A DNA stretch of 64,000 nucleotides. It comes from Chitinophagales bacterium (lineage in GTDB: Bacteria; Bacteroidota; Bacteroidia; Chitinophagales; JADJOU01). The DNA lies in the NCBI GenBank assembly GCA_016787225.1, contig JAEUUY010000022.1, forward strand, positions 62,001-126,000. Direction: 5' to 3'. A program made the position numbers and the translations under genes. Position 1 is the stretch's first letter; every line of letters starts with the position of its first letter. Under the pieces are notes generated by a model. That model did no database searches, was not told where the DNA came from, and saw only the letters and a program-made list of their open reading frames with translations. Shown piece by piece: positions 55,577 to 63,529 of this stretch.

Positions 55577-56238
55577 TTCGAACAATCTTTTATTTTCTCT
55601 TTTAAGCCAATTGGAGTATAACCACCTATATTATCAAAATTGAACTGTATATGAGAGGCAAAAATAGCCAAGCCCTTCAAATTATATTTTATGCGGTGAT
55701 TACCAGGTAGTAATTTTATATATTCAGAATCAAGATTTGCAATAATTTCTGTGCCTATTCCTGAAGATTGTATTGGTAGTTGAGGCATTAAAATCGCAGT
55801 CTTATTATAATTTTGTATCGAAACATTGATATACATAGAAATGTCATCGCAGGGTTTATTTACACAGATAGACTTCGTTGTTTCTATACTTTCTGGCTGA
55901 TAAACAATTCTTAATGAATCCACATAGACAAAGAAAAATTCTGAAAAAGCAATCTCACTGCAATCTGCGGTAATATTTTTGTTGTCTAATTTTGAAAAAT
56001 ATTTAGCTTTCTGATTTATTTTTTGTGTTGTAATACGGTACAATCCTGGAGTTTTAAACACATAATTATTTATATCTTGACCCTTTATATTCAAATCCTT
56101 TCCGTTATCTTGAAAGTGGAATAAGTAATTTAGTTCCTTAGCATCAAAATTTAGTTTTGAATCAAAAGAAATTCTTATCGTATCTTGACAATTGGAAAAA
56201 AAAGGGTAAATCAAAAAAAGAGTTAGGTAGGTTTTCAC
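55573..56238 (-). CDS. Secreted protein of unknown function (221 aa)
   Basis: The protein has a hydrophobic N-terminus (MKTYLTLFLIYPFFSNCQDT) that looks like a signal peptide, perhaps a poor lipobox ending FSNC. The rest is beta-rich, with DNGKDLNIKGQDINNYVFKTPGLYRI and GIGTEIIANLDSEYIKLLPGNHRIKYNL. I recognise no family. Its stop overlaps the giant repeat protein start as ATGA, so the two are translated together; it could be a partner, chaperone or anchor for the giant protein. A 68-bp gap separates it from recJ on the same strand. Confidence 0.65.
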   Translation of the reverse strand: MKTYLTLFLIYPFFSNCQDTIRISFDSKLNFDAKELNYLFHFQDNGKDLNIKGQDINNYVFKTPGLYRITTQKINQKAKYFSKLDNKNITADCSEIAFSEFFFVYVDSLRIVYQPESIETTKSICVNKPCDDISMYINVSIQNYNKTAILMPQLPIQSSGIGTEIIANLDSEYIKLLPGNHRIKYNLKGLAIFASHIQFNFDNIGGYTPIGLKEKIKDCSK

Positions 56239-56306
56239 GTCATCTAATTTCTAGACAACAAAAATACTATCAATTTTATTAAAAAAAATATTTTTTTTTA
56301 ATTGTG

Positions 56307-58022
56307 TTATTCAGAGACTAATTTTATGTCTTTCACAATCATATCCAGCGATATTTTACCATTGAATTCATTGGCTTGAATCGTATAGCAGATATCGAAA
56401 GTGGAAGATTTTAGTTTTTCTATATCTATAAAATCACCAAGTCCAAAAGCAATACCATTCATACGAACACCATTTTGGTCTATCATTTCCATACGAACAT
56501 GATTTAGTGTTTTCCCAACCTTGCGCGTATTGCCCGCATCTCTTAGATTTTTAGTAGCGAAAACTGGCTGCATGTTATCAGGTCCAAAAGGAGCCATCTG
56601 CTCTAAGATGTTGTAGAACTTAAAATCAATATCCTTAAGACTTAAGTCATGGTCTATTTCTATCACAGGACTTTGCATATCCTGCGTTATTTCCTGTACG
56701 GCTATTTCTTCAAATTTAGCTTTGAAAGCTTCTAATTTTCCCTTTTCTATACTTAAGCCTGCCGCAAAGTCATGTCCTCCGAACTGTATGACATTTTCAG
56801 CGCATTTGCTAATACCATCATAAATTGAAAACCCTCTTATAGATCGAGCGGAGCCTGTAAGTATGCCATCTTTTTCTGAAAATATAATGGTAGGTTTATA
56901 GTAGCGCTCGACCATCCGCGAAGCCACGATACCTATCACACCCTTGCTCCATGATTCATTGGCTAGGACTATGGTACGCTGATTAGAAAAATCATCTACA
57001 TTGCTTATCTCGAAAATAGCTTCACTCGTTATTTGTTCGTCCGTTTCACGACGAGCGCTATTATGAATAGACAAACTTTCTGCAAATTTCAACCCTTCTT
57101 CTTCATTGGTGCATGTGAGGATGTCCACGGAGGCACGAGCATGCGCCATTCTGCCGGGTGCATTGATTCTAGGACCTAGAGAAAACACAATATCCGAAAT
57201 CGACATATCCTTAAGTTCTATTCCAGCAATTTTCTTTAATATTTTGAGTCCTAATACCGGATTTTTATTCAATTTTTCTAAGCCATAAAAAGCTAACACA
57301 CGATTTTCTCCTGTGATAGATACTATATCAGAAGCGATGGATACAGCTACTAAATCGATATACTGCATATAGGTCTCCGAGGGCATATCTAGTTGACTAG
57401 CTATGGCACTGCATAGTTTGAAACCTACTCCACAGCCGCTTAATTCTTTGAATGGATAAGCGCAATCTTTTCGCTTAGCATCTAAAACCGCTACTGCCTT
57501 GGGTAAAATATCGCTAGGTAAGTGATGGTCGCAAATGATAAAATCGATATTATTTTCCTTGGCATATTCTACTGCTTTAAACGCTGTGATACCGCAGTCG
57601 AGCGAGACAATAAGTCCTACACCCGATTCGATAGCATAATCCATACCTTTCATCGAGACGCCATATCCTTCGGCATATCTATCGGGGATATAATAATCTA
57701 CATTGGAATAGATATCATGTATAAACTGATAAAACAAAGCGACAGAAGTCGTCCCATCGACATCGTAGTCTCCATATACGAGAATACGCTCCTTGTTTTC
57801 AATAGCCGATTTAATGCGAGTCACCGCTTTGTCCATATCCTTCATAAGAAATGGATCATGGAGCATATCGAGCTGGGGTCTAAAAAAATCTTTGGCTTCT
57901 TGGTAGGTAGTTATCCCTCGCTGTATCAAGAGCTCCAAAAGAATTGGATTTATCTTAAGCGATTCTTGAAGGTCAGCTAATTTTTCACGATCTATAGGTT
58001 TATAAACCCAACTTTTCTCCAT
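56307..58022 (-). CDS. recJ: Single-stranded-DNA-specific exonuclease RecJ
   Basis: The 571-aa exonuclease degrades single-stranded DNA 5' to 3' in repair and recombination. It has the DHH phosphoesterase motifs ILVYGDYDVDGTTSVAL, VSLDCGITAFKAVEYA and FIICDHHLPSDILPKAVAVLDAKRKDCAYPF, the DHHA1 region with GGHDFAAGLSIEKG, and the C-terminal OB-like domain. Length is typical. The ATG overlaps the subtilase stop by one base (TAATG), so it is translationally coupled to the secreted subtilase gene, an odd functional pairing. Confidence 0.95.
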   Translation of the reverse strand: MEKSWVYKPIDREKLADLQESLKINPILLELLIQRGITTYQEAKDFFRPQLDMLHDPFLMKDMDKAVTRIKSAIENKERILVYGDYDVDGTTSVALFYQFIHDIYSNVDYYIPDRYAEGYGVSMKGMDYAIESGVGLIVSLDCGITAFKAVEYAKENNIDFIICDHHLPSDILPKAVAVLDAKRKDCAYPFKELSGCGVGFKLCSAIASQLDMPSETYMQYIDLVAVSIASDIVSITGENRVLAFYGLEKLNKNPVLGLKILKKIAGIELKDMSISDIVFSLGPRINAPGRMAHARASVDILTCTNEEEGLKFAESLSIHNSARRETDEQITSEAIFEISNVDDFSNQRTIVLANESWSKGVIGIVASRMVERYYKPTIIFSEKDGILTGSARSIRGFSIYDGISKCAENVIQFGGHDFAAGLSIEKGKLEAFKAKFEEIAVQEITQDMQSPVIEIDHDLSLKDIDFKFYNILEQMAPFGPDNMQPVFATKNLRDAGNTRKVGKTLNHVRMEMIDQNGVRMNGIAFGLGDFIDIEKLKSSTFDICYTIQANEFNGKISLDMIVKDIKLVSE

Positions 58023-59656
58023 TAATCCAGAACTATTTTTTCAGTAAAATATTGCTGGTCATAGCTATAGTTAAGTATATAAAAGCCCGAAGGTAAATGT
58101 TGAACATCTATTTTTTCTTCTATTTGATCTACACGATAGTCCATAACACGTTGTCCTAGCATATTATGCAAGGAAAGGGACAAAGGTAGGTTATTTGTTT
58201 TTTTGATGTAAATGAATTTTGCAGAATGGTACACTTGAATATATTCCTTCGTTCGTGAGGTTATAGAGGTATAAATAGAATCTTTCTTACAAAAACTATC
58301 TTTGAGTTGATCAATTTTTTGAATGGTTTTGAAAACATTTAGTTTTCCATTACTCACTACTTTATTGGTTAATCCCGGAGTGACATCTACATTGGCAAGA
58401 ATAATATCTTTAATTATTTTCGTGTAAAACTCTGGTCTTGTATGCAGAGAATCTAAAAATTTATCACACATATTAGAGTACATAAGAGCGATAGTACTCG
58501 CAACTATGGGTGCTGAGAAACTGGCTCCAAAGCCGCTGTTTCCATAGGAGTTGTTAGCCATCGTCGTATGATATTTATTGGGTGCAGCTATATGTACGTA
58601 TTTTTTACTAAATGCACTTCCGTCTGTTTGCAATGAAGTGTAATTATAATTTGTAACATTGATTTGATATGGGCTATTTAACAATACAGGTAAATCTTGG
58701 TAGGATTCTACATCACTATCTTTATTATCAACCGCTATGCTCATTAATATTCCCTCCTTGCCTAATGAATCAATGGCAGCCTTCCACAATGTATCTTCTG
58801 CAGGATCACCGGTAGTGCCAAAAGAAAAATTGATGGCAACGATATAAGCACCTTTTTGTTTATTTGTTTGTCTATAAAGGCGTTTCATATTTAGACAATA
58901 ATTGTATGCTTTTATCGAATTGTCTATCGATACTACGCCATTAAAGTTAATTGGGAGAATTTTACAATTCCAAGCTACGCCAGAGATTCCTTTTGAATTA
59001 TTCCCACGAGCAAAAGCTCCGCAAACCCTAGTTGAATGCGAAATGCCGCCTCCTTTCAAAGAATAATCATTATTGGCAATATCCCAACCTCTATAGTCAT
59101 TTTTTGCTCCATTGCCATCGTTGTCTATGGTGTCATTCGGATTTTCTTGATAATTGATAAAATAGTCGAGATCTTGGTGTAAGGAGTCAAATCCATCTTC
59201 ACAAACTGCAACCACTATCGTATCACCTTTGGCTGTTACCCCTGATTTATTATAATCCCATGCTCCAATAGAATTTATGCCATAAGTAACTGATTGTCCT
59301 GGATTGAAATTATTGAGATGAAAGGTTTGTTGCGAAAAAAAGCTATCATTAGGGGTTGTTGCTCGCGGCTCTATACGTCTATTTCGCATGTATAGATTGA
59401 TTTTCCCTTCTCTTTTGAGTTGGGATATATAGTCCATAGGGGGTATAGCAGGAAATTCTATTCGCCAAATCTGAAAGTCTGATGCTGTGAGTTCAATGCT
59501 CGCTGCTGGAAATAGCTTCTCTAGATATACTTTGTAAGAGTTTTCTGGCTTAACTTGGACTAAAACCTGACGTTGAATCTTGTCATCAACACGGGCAGCC
59601 AAATATTGAATACTTGAGGCCAAGACAATAAATAGCAAGAATTTTAAGATCTTCAT
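58022..59656 (-). CDS. Secreted S8 subtilase with T9SS signal, divergent catalytic site
   Basis: The 544-aa protein has a signal peptide (1-21), a propeptide-like region (to about 105), and an S8 domain with His207 (GISHSTRVCGAFA; canonical HGT), oxyanion Asn311 (SIAVDN) and Ser379 (GFGASFSAP). The position of the catalytic Asp (VAVxDxG or kexin-type DDG) is VAVCEDGFD: the first acidic residue is Glu153 with Asp154 after it, so the triad Asp is apparently replaced. Insertion of DNDGNGAKNDYRGWD is typical of Bacteroidota subtilases. The C-terminal 80 residues form a T9SS type A signal (LSLHNMLGQRVMDYRVD ... FYILNYSYDQQYFTEKIVLD). A TATTTTTG box ends 5 bp before the ATG, suggesting an almost leaderless mRNA. 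Confidence 0.86.
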   Translation of the reverse strand: MKILKFLLFIVLASSIQYLAARVDDKIQRQVLVQVKPENSYKVYLEKLFPAASIELTASDFQIWRIEFPAIPPMDYISQLKREGKINLYMRNRRIEPRATTPNDSFFSQQTFHLNNFNPGQSVTYGINSIGAWDYNKSGVTAKGDTIVVAVCEDGFDSLHQDLDYFINYQENPNDTIDNDGNGAKNDYRGWDIANNDYSLKGGGISHSTRVCGAFARGNNSKGISGVAWNCKILPINFNGVVSIDNSIKAYNYCLNMKRLYRQTNKQKGAYIVAINFSFGTTGDPAEDTLWKAAIDSLGKEGILMSIAVDNKDSDVESYQDLPVLLNSPYQINVTNYNYTSLQTDGSAFSKKYVHIAAPNKYHTTMANNSYGNSGFGASFSAPIVASTIALMYSNMCDKFLDSLHTRPEFYTKIIKDIILANVDVTPGLTNKVVSNGKLNVFKTIQKIDQLKDSFCKKDSIYTSITSRTKEYIQVYHSAKFIYIKKTNNLPLSLSLHNMLGQRVMDYRVDQIEEKIDVQHLPSGFYILNYSYDQQYFTEKIVLD

Positions 59657-59744
59657 ATATGCAAAAATAGTCGATTTTCAATCGTAACCCTTTCAATTTT
59701 GTTGTAATTGAGACAAATTTCGTTACATAATAACTTCGAGAAAA

Positions 59745-60395
59745 TTATTGTGTAAAGACAAATTGAACAATATTGGCACCCATTTCTAAGGCTTTGCGGT
59801 GCAGTTCGGGAGTATTGCCATGAACCTCAATATTTTCCCAACCATCGCCCAAGTCACATTCTATACTGAAAAATGAGACCATGCGTCCTTTGTGAAACAA
59901 GCCCCATCCTTCTGGAGCTTTCCCGTCGTGGGCATGTATTTTAGGTAAGCCTTGTGGAAATTTATATTTCTGATGAAAAATAGGATGACTAAAGGGTACT
60001 TTCTCCCATTTCAGTTCTGGAAAGACTTTGGTCATGGCTTTGAAGAAATATTCTTTCAAACCATAATTATCGTCGGCATGAAGGAAACCTCCAGCCTCGA
60101 GATAGTTGCGGAGATTTTTTGCTTCGAGATCACTGAAAATAATATTGCCATGACCCGTTAAATGAATCATAGGATATTGATAAAGTTCTACGCTACCTAC
60201 TTCTACTGTGGGGATATCCGTTTTAAGATTGGTTTTGAGATTTTGATTGCAGAATTTTACCAAATTGGGAAGCGAGGTAGGATTGGCATACCAGTCTCCA
60301 CCACCGCCATATTTGAGAAGGGCTATGGAGTTTTGAGCACTACTAAAGTGAAAAGTGAAAAGCGAAAGAAGAAAAGTAAGGAATAGTCGTATCAA
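59745..60395 (-). CDS. DUF4159 domain-containing secreted protein
   Basis: The 216-aa protein has a signal peptide (MIRLFLTFLLSLFTFHFSSAQ) followed by the DUF4159 core: ALLKYGGGGDWYANPTSLPNL, YPMIHLTGHGNIIFSDLEAKNLRNYLEAGGFLHADDNYG, FKAMTKVFPELKWEKVPFSHPIF and GRMVSFFSIECDLGDGW. DUF4159 proteins resemble type 1 glutamine amidotransferase folds and often sit beside metalloprotease or MoxR operons; none is next to this copy. Function unknown. Its signal-peptide codons are built from a degenerate 7-bp repeat. Confidence 0.87.
   Translation of the reverse strand: MIRLFLTFLLSLFTFHFSSAQNSIALLKYGGGGDWYANPTSLPNLVKFCNQNLKTNLKTDIPTVEVGSVELYQYPMIHLTGHGNIIFSDLEAKNLRNYLEAGGFLHADDNYGLKEYFFKAMTKVFPELKWEKVPFSHPIFHQKYKFPQGLPKIHAHDGKAPEGWGLFHKGRMVSFFSIECDLGDGWENIEVHGNTPELHRKALEMGANIVQFVFTQ
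60345..60379. repeat. Heptamer array inside the DUF4159 signal-peptide codons
   Basis: Units AAAGTGA, AAAGTGA, AAAGCGA, AAGAAGA and AAAGTAA follow on the + strand. Read on the gene strand they encode LLSLFTFHF of the signal peptide. The unit matches the array at the asd stop. Confidence 0.65.
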
Positions 60396-60430
60396 AGTCG
60401 TAAGTCTTGAATAACAAATTTACTATATTG

Positions 60431-60518
60431 ACAACGAAGGGCACGAAGTTTTTTTACAAGGTGCACAAGGATTAGTATTTTTGGCTTTTCGTGTTCTTAG
60501 TGTGTATCCTTGTGTTTA
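60431..60518. repeat. Nonamer repeats in inverted arrangement between DUF4159 and GT2 genes
   Basis: On the + strand ACGAAGGGC/ACGAAGTTT and ACAAGGTGC/ACAAGGATT repeat with a 9-bp period; on the minus strand AACACAAGG, ATACACACT and AAGAACACG do the same. The 136-bp gap holds no gene. Confidence 0.5.
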
Positions 60519-60531
60519 AGAATAAACGCAC

Positions 60532-61605
60532 TTAACCTTCCCTGAGCCTATAAAAGATGACTGCCAAAACATAAAATGGATAACAGAAACTTTGAACTAT
60601 TAAATTCAAAATAGTGCATTGATTGCCATAATATCTATTTATTTTTCTAGCATAGAAAACATCCGATAAGACTTTAATCATAATAACTAAAGGTAAGAAC
60701 GGAATAGAAATAATGGATAAAACACTGGCGGCAAGTATTATTCCCCCTTGCACATTGACCCAATTATTCTCATAATGAGTTGTTTTACTTATCCATCGAC
60801 TGCGTTGATTGAATAGCTCAGTTATAGATTTTGGTGCTGAAGAATAAACTGTTGCTTTCAGATTTTTTATATACAACGTTTCTTGTGGAAATTTTTTATA
60901 AATACGATGGTAGAGAAATAAATCATCCCCTCCATTCACATGATAGAGCCCTTCATAGCCATTGACTTCGACGAAGGCTTGTTTTGAAAACAGCATATTG
61001 GCTCCATTGCACATCGTCGGTATGCGCAGTTGCAGTGCTGCGATAGACGAAGCCGTCAGTATGTCTTGTTCCAATACTAAAAAGTCATTGAGCCAATTGT
61101 TTTCTTTTTTATACCGATGAAGACCTGCTGCAAATTTTGGTTTTTTATCATGTATAAAATTTGATATGACTAGCCACCAATTTTCAGAGAGTGATACATC
61201 GCTGTCAAGGCAAATTATGTATTCATGGCTGGCTAAAGAGACCCCTAAAGCTATTGCTTCTTTCTTATTGTTTTTGTTTTGGGATAATTGAGGTTGATGG
61301 TTTTTGAGTTGAATAAGCTTGCAATTTTCTTGCGCCTCTATATTGATTTCATTGTTTGAAAAATCGTCTATGACTAGAATCTCGCAGGTATGATTATCTG
61401 ATAGTTGATGTTTTAATTGTTGAAACAATATATGTAATTGCTCGCTAGGATTTCGACACGGAATCAAAATTGTAGCAGAGATGTGACTAGGATTCTGGTT
61501 AGAAGGAGTATAACTTGGACAATTTTCAAAGCCTCTGCTATACGCATATATTAGCAAGCAATAAAGGAAAATAATTGCAACTGCTATAAAAATAATTGGC
61601 AGCAC
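60532..61605 (-). CDS. Membrane glycosyltransferase family 2
   Basis: The 357-aa protein has an N-terminal membrane helix (PIIFIAVAIIFLYCLLIYAY), a GT2 domain with ISATILIPCRNPSEQLHILF, EILVIDDFSNN, the DSD-type motif ICLDSDVSLSENW and the acceptor-side NGANMLFSKQAFVEVNGYEGL ... GGDDLFLYHRI and QRSRW (the QxxRW motif), then two C-terminal membrane helices. QxxRW is typical of processive GT2 enzymes. It probably transfers a sugar to a lipid or glycan at the inner membrane. It stands apart from the first glycan cluster; 3 bp separate it from the DUF1801 gene. Confidence 0.87.
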   Translation of the reverse strand: MLPIIFIAVAIIFLYCLLIYAYSRGFENCPSYTPSNQNPSHISATILIPCRNPSEQLHILFQQLKHQLSDNHTCEILVIDDFSNNEINIEAQENCKLIQLKNHQPQLSQNKNNKKEAIALGVSLASHEYIICLDSDVSLSENWWLVISNFIHDKKPKFAAGLHRYKKENNWLNDFLVLEQDILTASSIAALQLRIPTMCNGANMLFSKQAFVEVNGYEGLYHVNGGDDLFLYHRIYKKFPQETLYIKNLKATVYSSAPKSITELFNQRSRWISKTTHYENNWVNVQGGIILAASVLSIISIPFLPLVIMIKVLSDVFYARKINRYYGNQCTILNLIVQSFCYPFYVLAVIFYRLREG

Positions 61606-61608
61606 GAG

Positions 61609-62067
61609 CTATTTTTTTAGCTTGGTCTCATAGAGTTTTATCCAATCATTCGCCGACATTTTAGAAAATAATTCTTCAATCAATGTATAGGGGATATCTT
61701 CATATTTTTTGAATCGTATACAAGATTTACCCATGTCTAATTTATATTTACATCGTTTGGCATATTCGTCTTGAAACCAATTTAGGAGTTTATCATCTGC
61801 GTAAATACCCATATGATAGAGGTTGATAGAACTTTTCTGAGCAGCTAGACCAGCAAAGGGGAGAGGCAGTTTGGGATCACAATGATAGCCTTCAGGATAA
61901 ATAGTTTTAGGTATGACATATCCTAGCATACCATAGTTGATGCACTCTTCAAATTTTTTATCTAGATTTTTCTTAATGGCATTTCTTACCTTGTCTAAAA
62001 ATGGCTTTTGTTCTTCAGGTACTGCATTTAGATATTCCGAGACAGACATTGTTGAGCTACTGGGCAT
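61609..62067 (-). CDS. DUF1801 domain-containing protein
   Basis: The 152-aa protein matches the DUF1801/YdhG-like fold: SVSEYLNAVPEEQKPFLDKVRNAIKKNLDK, FEECINYGMLGYVIP, PLPFAGLAAQKSSINLYHMGIY and MGKSCIRFKKYEDIPYTLIEELF. The family includes iron-chaperone-like proteins in Gram-positives, but function in Bacteroidota is unknown. The upstream ATG at 62067 follows a stop by 2 bp; an in-frame ATG at 62049 is also possible. It lies in an operon with the GT2 gene and the DUF4476-like gene. Confidence 0.88.
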   Translation of the reverse strand: MPSSSTMSVSEYLNAVPEEQKPFLDKVRNAIKKNLDKKFEECINYGMLGYVIPKTIYPEGYHCDPKLPLPFAGLAAQKSSINLYHMGIYADDKLLNWFQDEYAKRCKYKLDMGKSCIRFKKYEDIPYTLIEELFSKMSANDWIKLYETKLKK

Positions 62068-62069
62068 AA

Positions 62070-62777
62070 TTAGAGTTTTTGATTGTTAAACCAATCGATA
62101 AATTTATTAGCATAGAGTTGCGATTGGAAAGAATTTGTGAGGTCTTGAAATTTATTTCTATCTAAGGCTGGTTGGAATAAAATTTTATAGAGTTCTAATC
62201 TTTGTTCGTCATCATCTATTCTATAGCCAATACTCTTTATTTGATGGGTATAGAGACATTTTCTTCGCATATAATTGACAGCATAATCCTTCCTAGATTT
62301 AGCATCTTTTAGACTCGACATGTCTGTTATAAATTTATTTAAGATGGAATCTCTCACGTGACATGATTGATTATTTTTAGAATTTGTATCCTTCACAGCA
62401 GGTTTAGGTTTTGGCATATAACTACCTCTCGCATAATAAGTTTTATCTTCTTTAATTCCTTCCGGATTAGACTTTATGACATATTTGTCTCCTATTTGTT
62501 CTACTTTGTAATATTCTTCTTTATTCCCAGACTTCCCGATAACTATAGTTGGTTGCTGATTGCTGGGGGTCATGATGCGCAACTTCAATTTTTTCTCCCC
62601 ACTAGGTACATTCGAAATTTTAACTCTTGAGCATTCAGCATAAATTTGTAACTCATCTTCAATATAAGTTCTGAATGTTATTGGCAGTTTCGTGCTAATA
62701 TAGATGGTCAATTTTTGCTGCGCAAAATTAGATAATGCAATAAGGCAGTTTAGTAAAATAAAGGCTGTTTTTTTCAT
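62070..62777 (-). CDS. Secreted DUF4476-like protein
   Basis: The 235-aa protein has a signal peptide (MKKTAFILLNCLIALSNFAQQ), a small beta domain (KLTIYISTKLPITFRTYIEDE), a Lys/Pro-rich linker (about 115-135) and a helical C-terminal domain (LNKFITDMSSLKDAKSRKDYAVNYMRRKCLYTHQI ... RLELYKILFQPALDRNKFQDL). That end resembles DUF4476, which usually carries the C-x-x-x-Q and D-x-x-x-F patterns seen here. It probably acts in the periplasm or at the surface; role unknown. Confidence 0.72.
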   Translation of the reverse strand: MKKTAFILLNCLIALSNFAQQKLTIYISTKLPITFRTYIEDELQIYAECSRVKISNVPSGEKKLKLRIMTPSNQQPTIVIGKSGNKEEYYKVEQIGDKYVIKSNPEGIKEDKTYYARGSYMPKPKPAVKDTNSKNNQSCHVRDSILNKFITDMSSLKDAKSRKDYAVNYMRRKCLYTHQIKSIGYRIDDDEQRLELYKILFQPALDRNKFQDLTNSFQSQLYANKFIDWFNNQKL

Positions 62778-62899
62778 TGGTAATATTTATCTCATTTATA
62801 GGTCAAAGTCATACAGAGAATTTTTAAATTCTCATTTTATACCTACAAAGATAGCGAAACTATAGTGTTTTTTTTACTTAAGTTTTACTTTTTCTTAGA

Positions 62900-63478
62900 T
62901 TATTTAGGCAATCTTACATCAGGCATTTCCTTCTTGCCTAATTCTTGTATAAATTCTAATTTATAGGTCTGAATATTTTTTAACATGTCAACGGCTTCTT
63001 CATCGTAGGTTCTCCATGAATAGGTGTAAATCAATAAATAGGAGCCATTATCGTGATCAGTCAACCATTTTACTCGGCTGATATTAAATTCAGCTTCGCT
63101 TAATTTTTTGTTGTTGGTTTCCGTTTGAACATATTCTACTAGTACATCTTTTCCTTCTACGATATCTTGAGTCGAGTAATTACAATTGAAATCTAATTTC
63201 TTCCTTGTGGCTAGGTCGTTAAGTTTAGCTTTTACCACACCATCGACATCCTTTTTAGTGTTGAGTACAATTAAGCTGAGTTTCTGATTGTAATTATCAA
63301 GATCCTCACCTTTTGGTAGGTAGACATGAAGTGCCATATTTTTTTCAGGTTGACCACTTAATGATAAATGAAACTCTGTTTTATTAAATTGGAGAGGACC
63401 TTTTACTCCTATCAAATCATCAATATTTGATTGGAAACCAAGACATTTTATTAAGAAACTTAAAATCGTAAGTAGCAT
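62900..63478 (-). CDS. Hypothetical protein (192 aa)
   Basis: The protein begins with a short hydrophobic segment (MLLTILSFLIKCLGF) that could be a signal or anchor, then beta-strand-like segments (FNKTEFHLSLSGQPEKNMALHVYLP, KLSLIVLNTKKDVDGVVKAKL, SYLLIYTYSWRTYDEEAVDMLKN). I recognise no family. The layout resembles a secreted beta-sandwich. It is flanked by 122 bp before the DUF4476-like gene, where no feature is visible, and 51 bp after the transporter gene on the same strand. Confidence 0.6.
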   Translation of the reverse strand: MLLTILSFLIKCLGFQSNIDDLIGVKGPLQFNKTEFHLSLSGQPEKNMALHVYLPKGEDLDNYNQKLSLIVLNTKKDVDGVVKAKLNDLATRKKLDFNCNYSTQDIVEGKDVLVEYVQTETNNKKLSEAEFNISRVKWLTDHDNGSYLLIYTYSWRTYDEEAVDMLKNIQTYKLEFIQELGKKEMPDVRLPK

Positions 63479-63529
63479 TTATTTATTCTTTAGTTGTGCA
63501 AATTTAAGATGAAAAAAAGATAAATTGGT

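Noticed and set aside
57522-57980. 152-aa + strand ORF opposite recJ
   Set aside because: Antisense shadow of conserved RecJ motifs; no independent start context.
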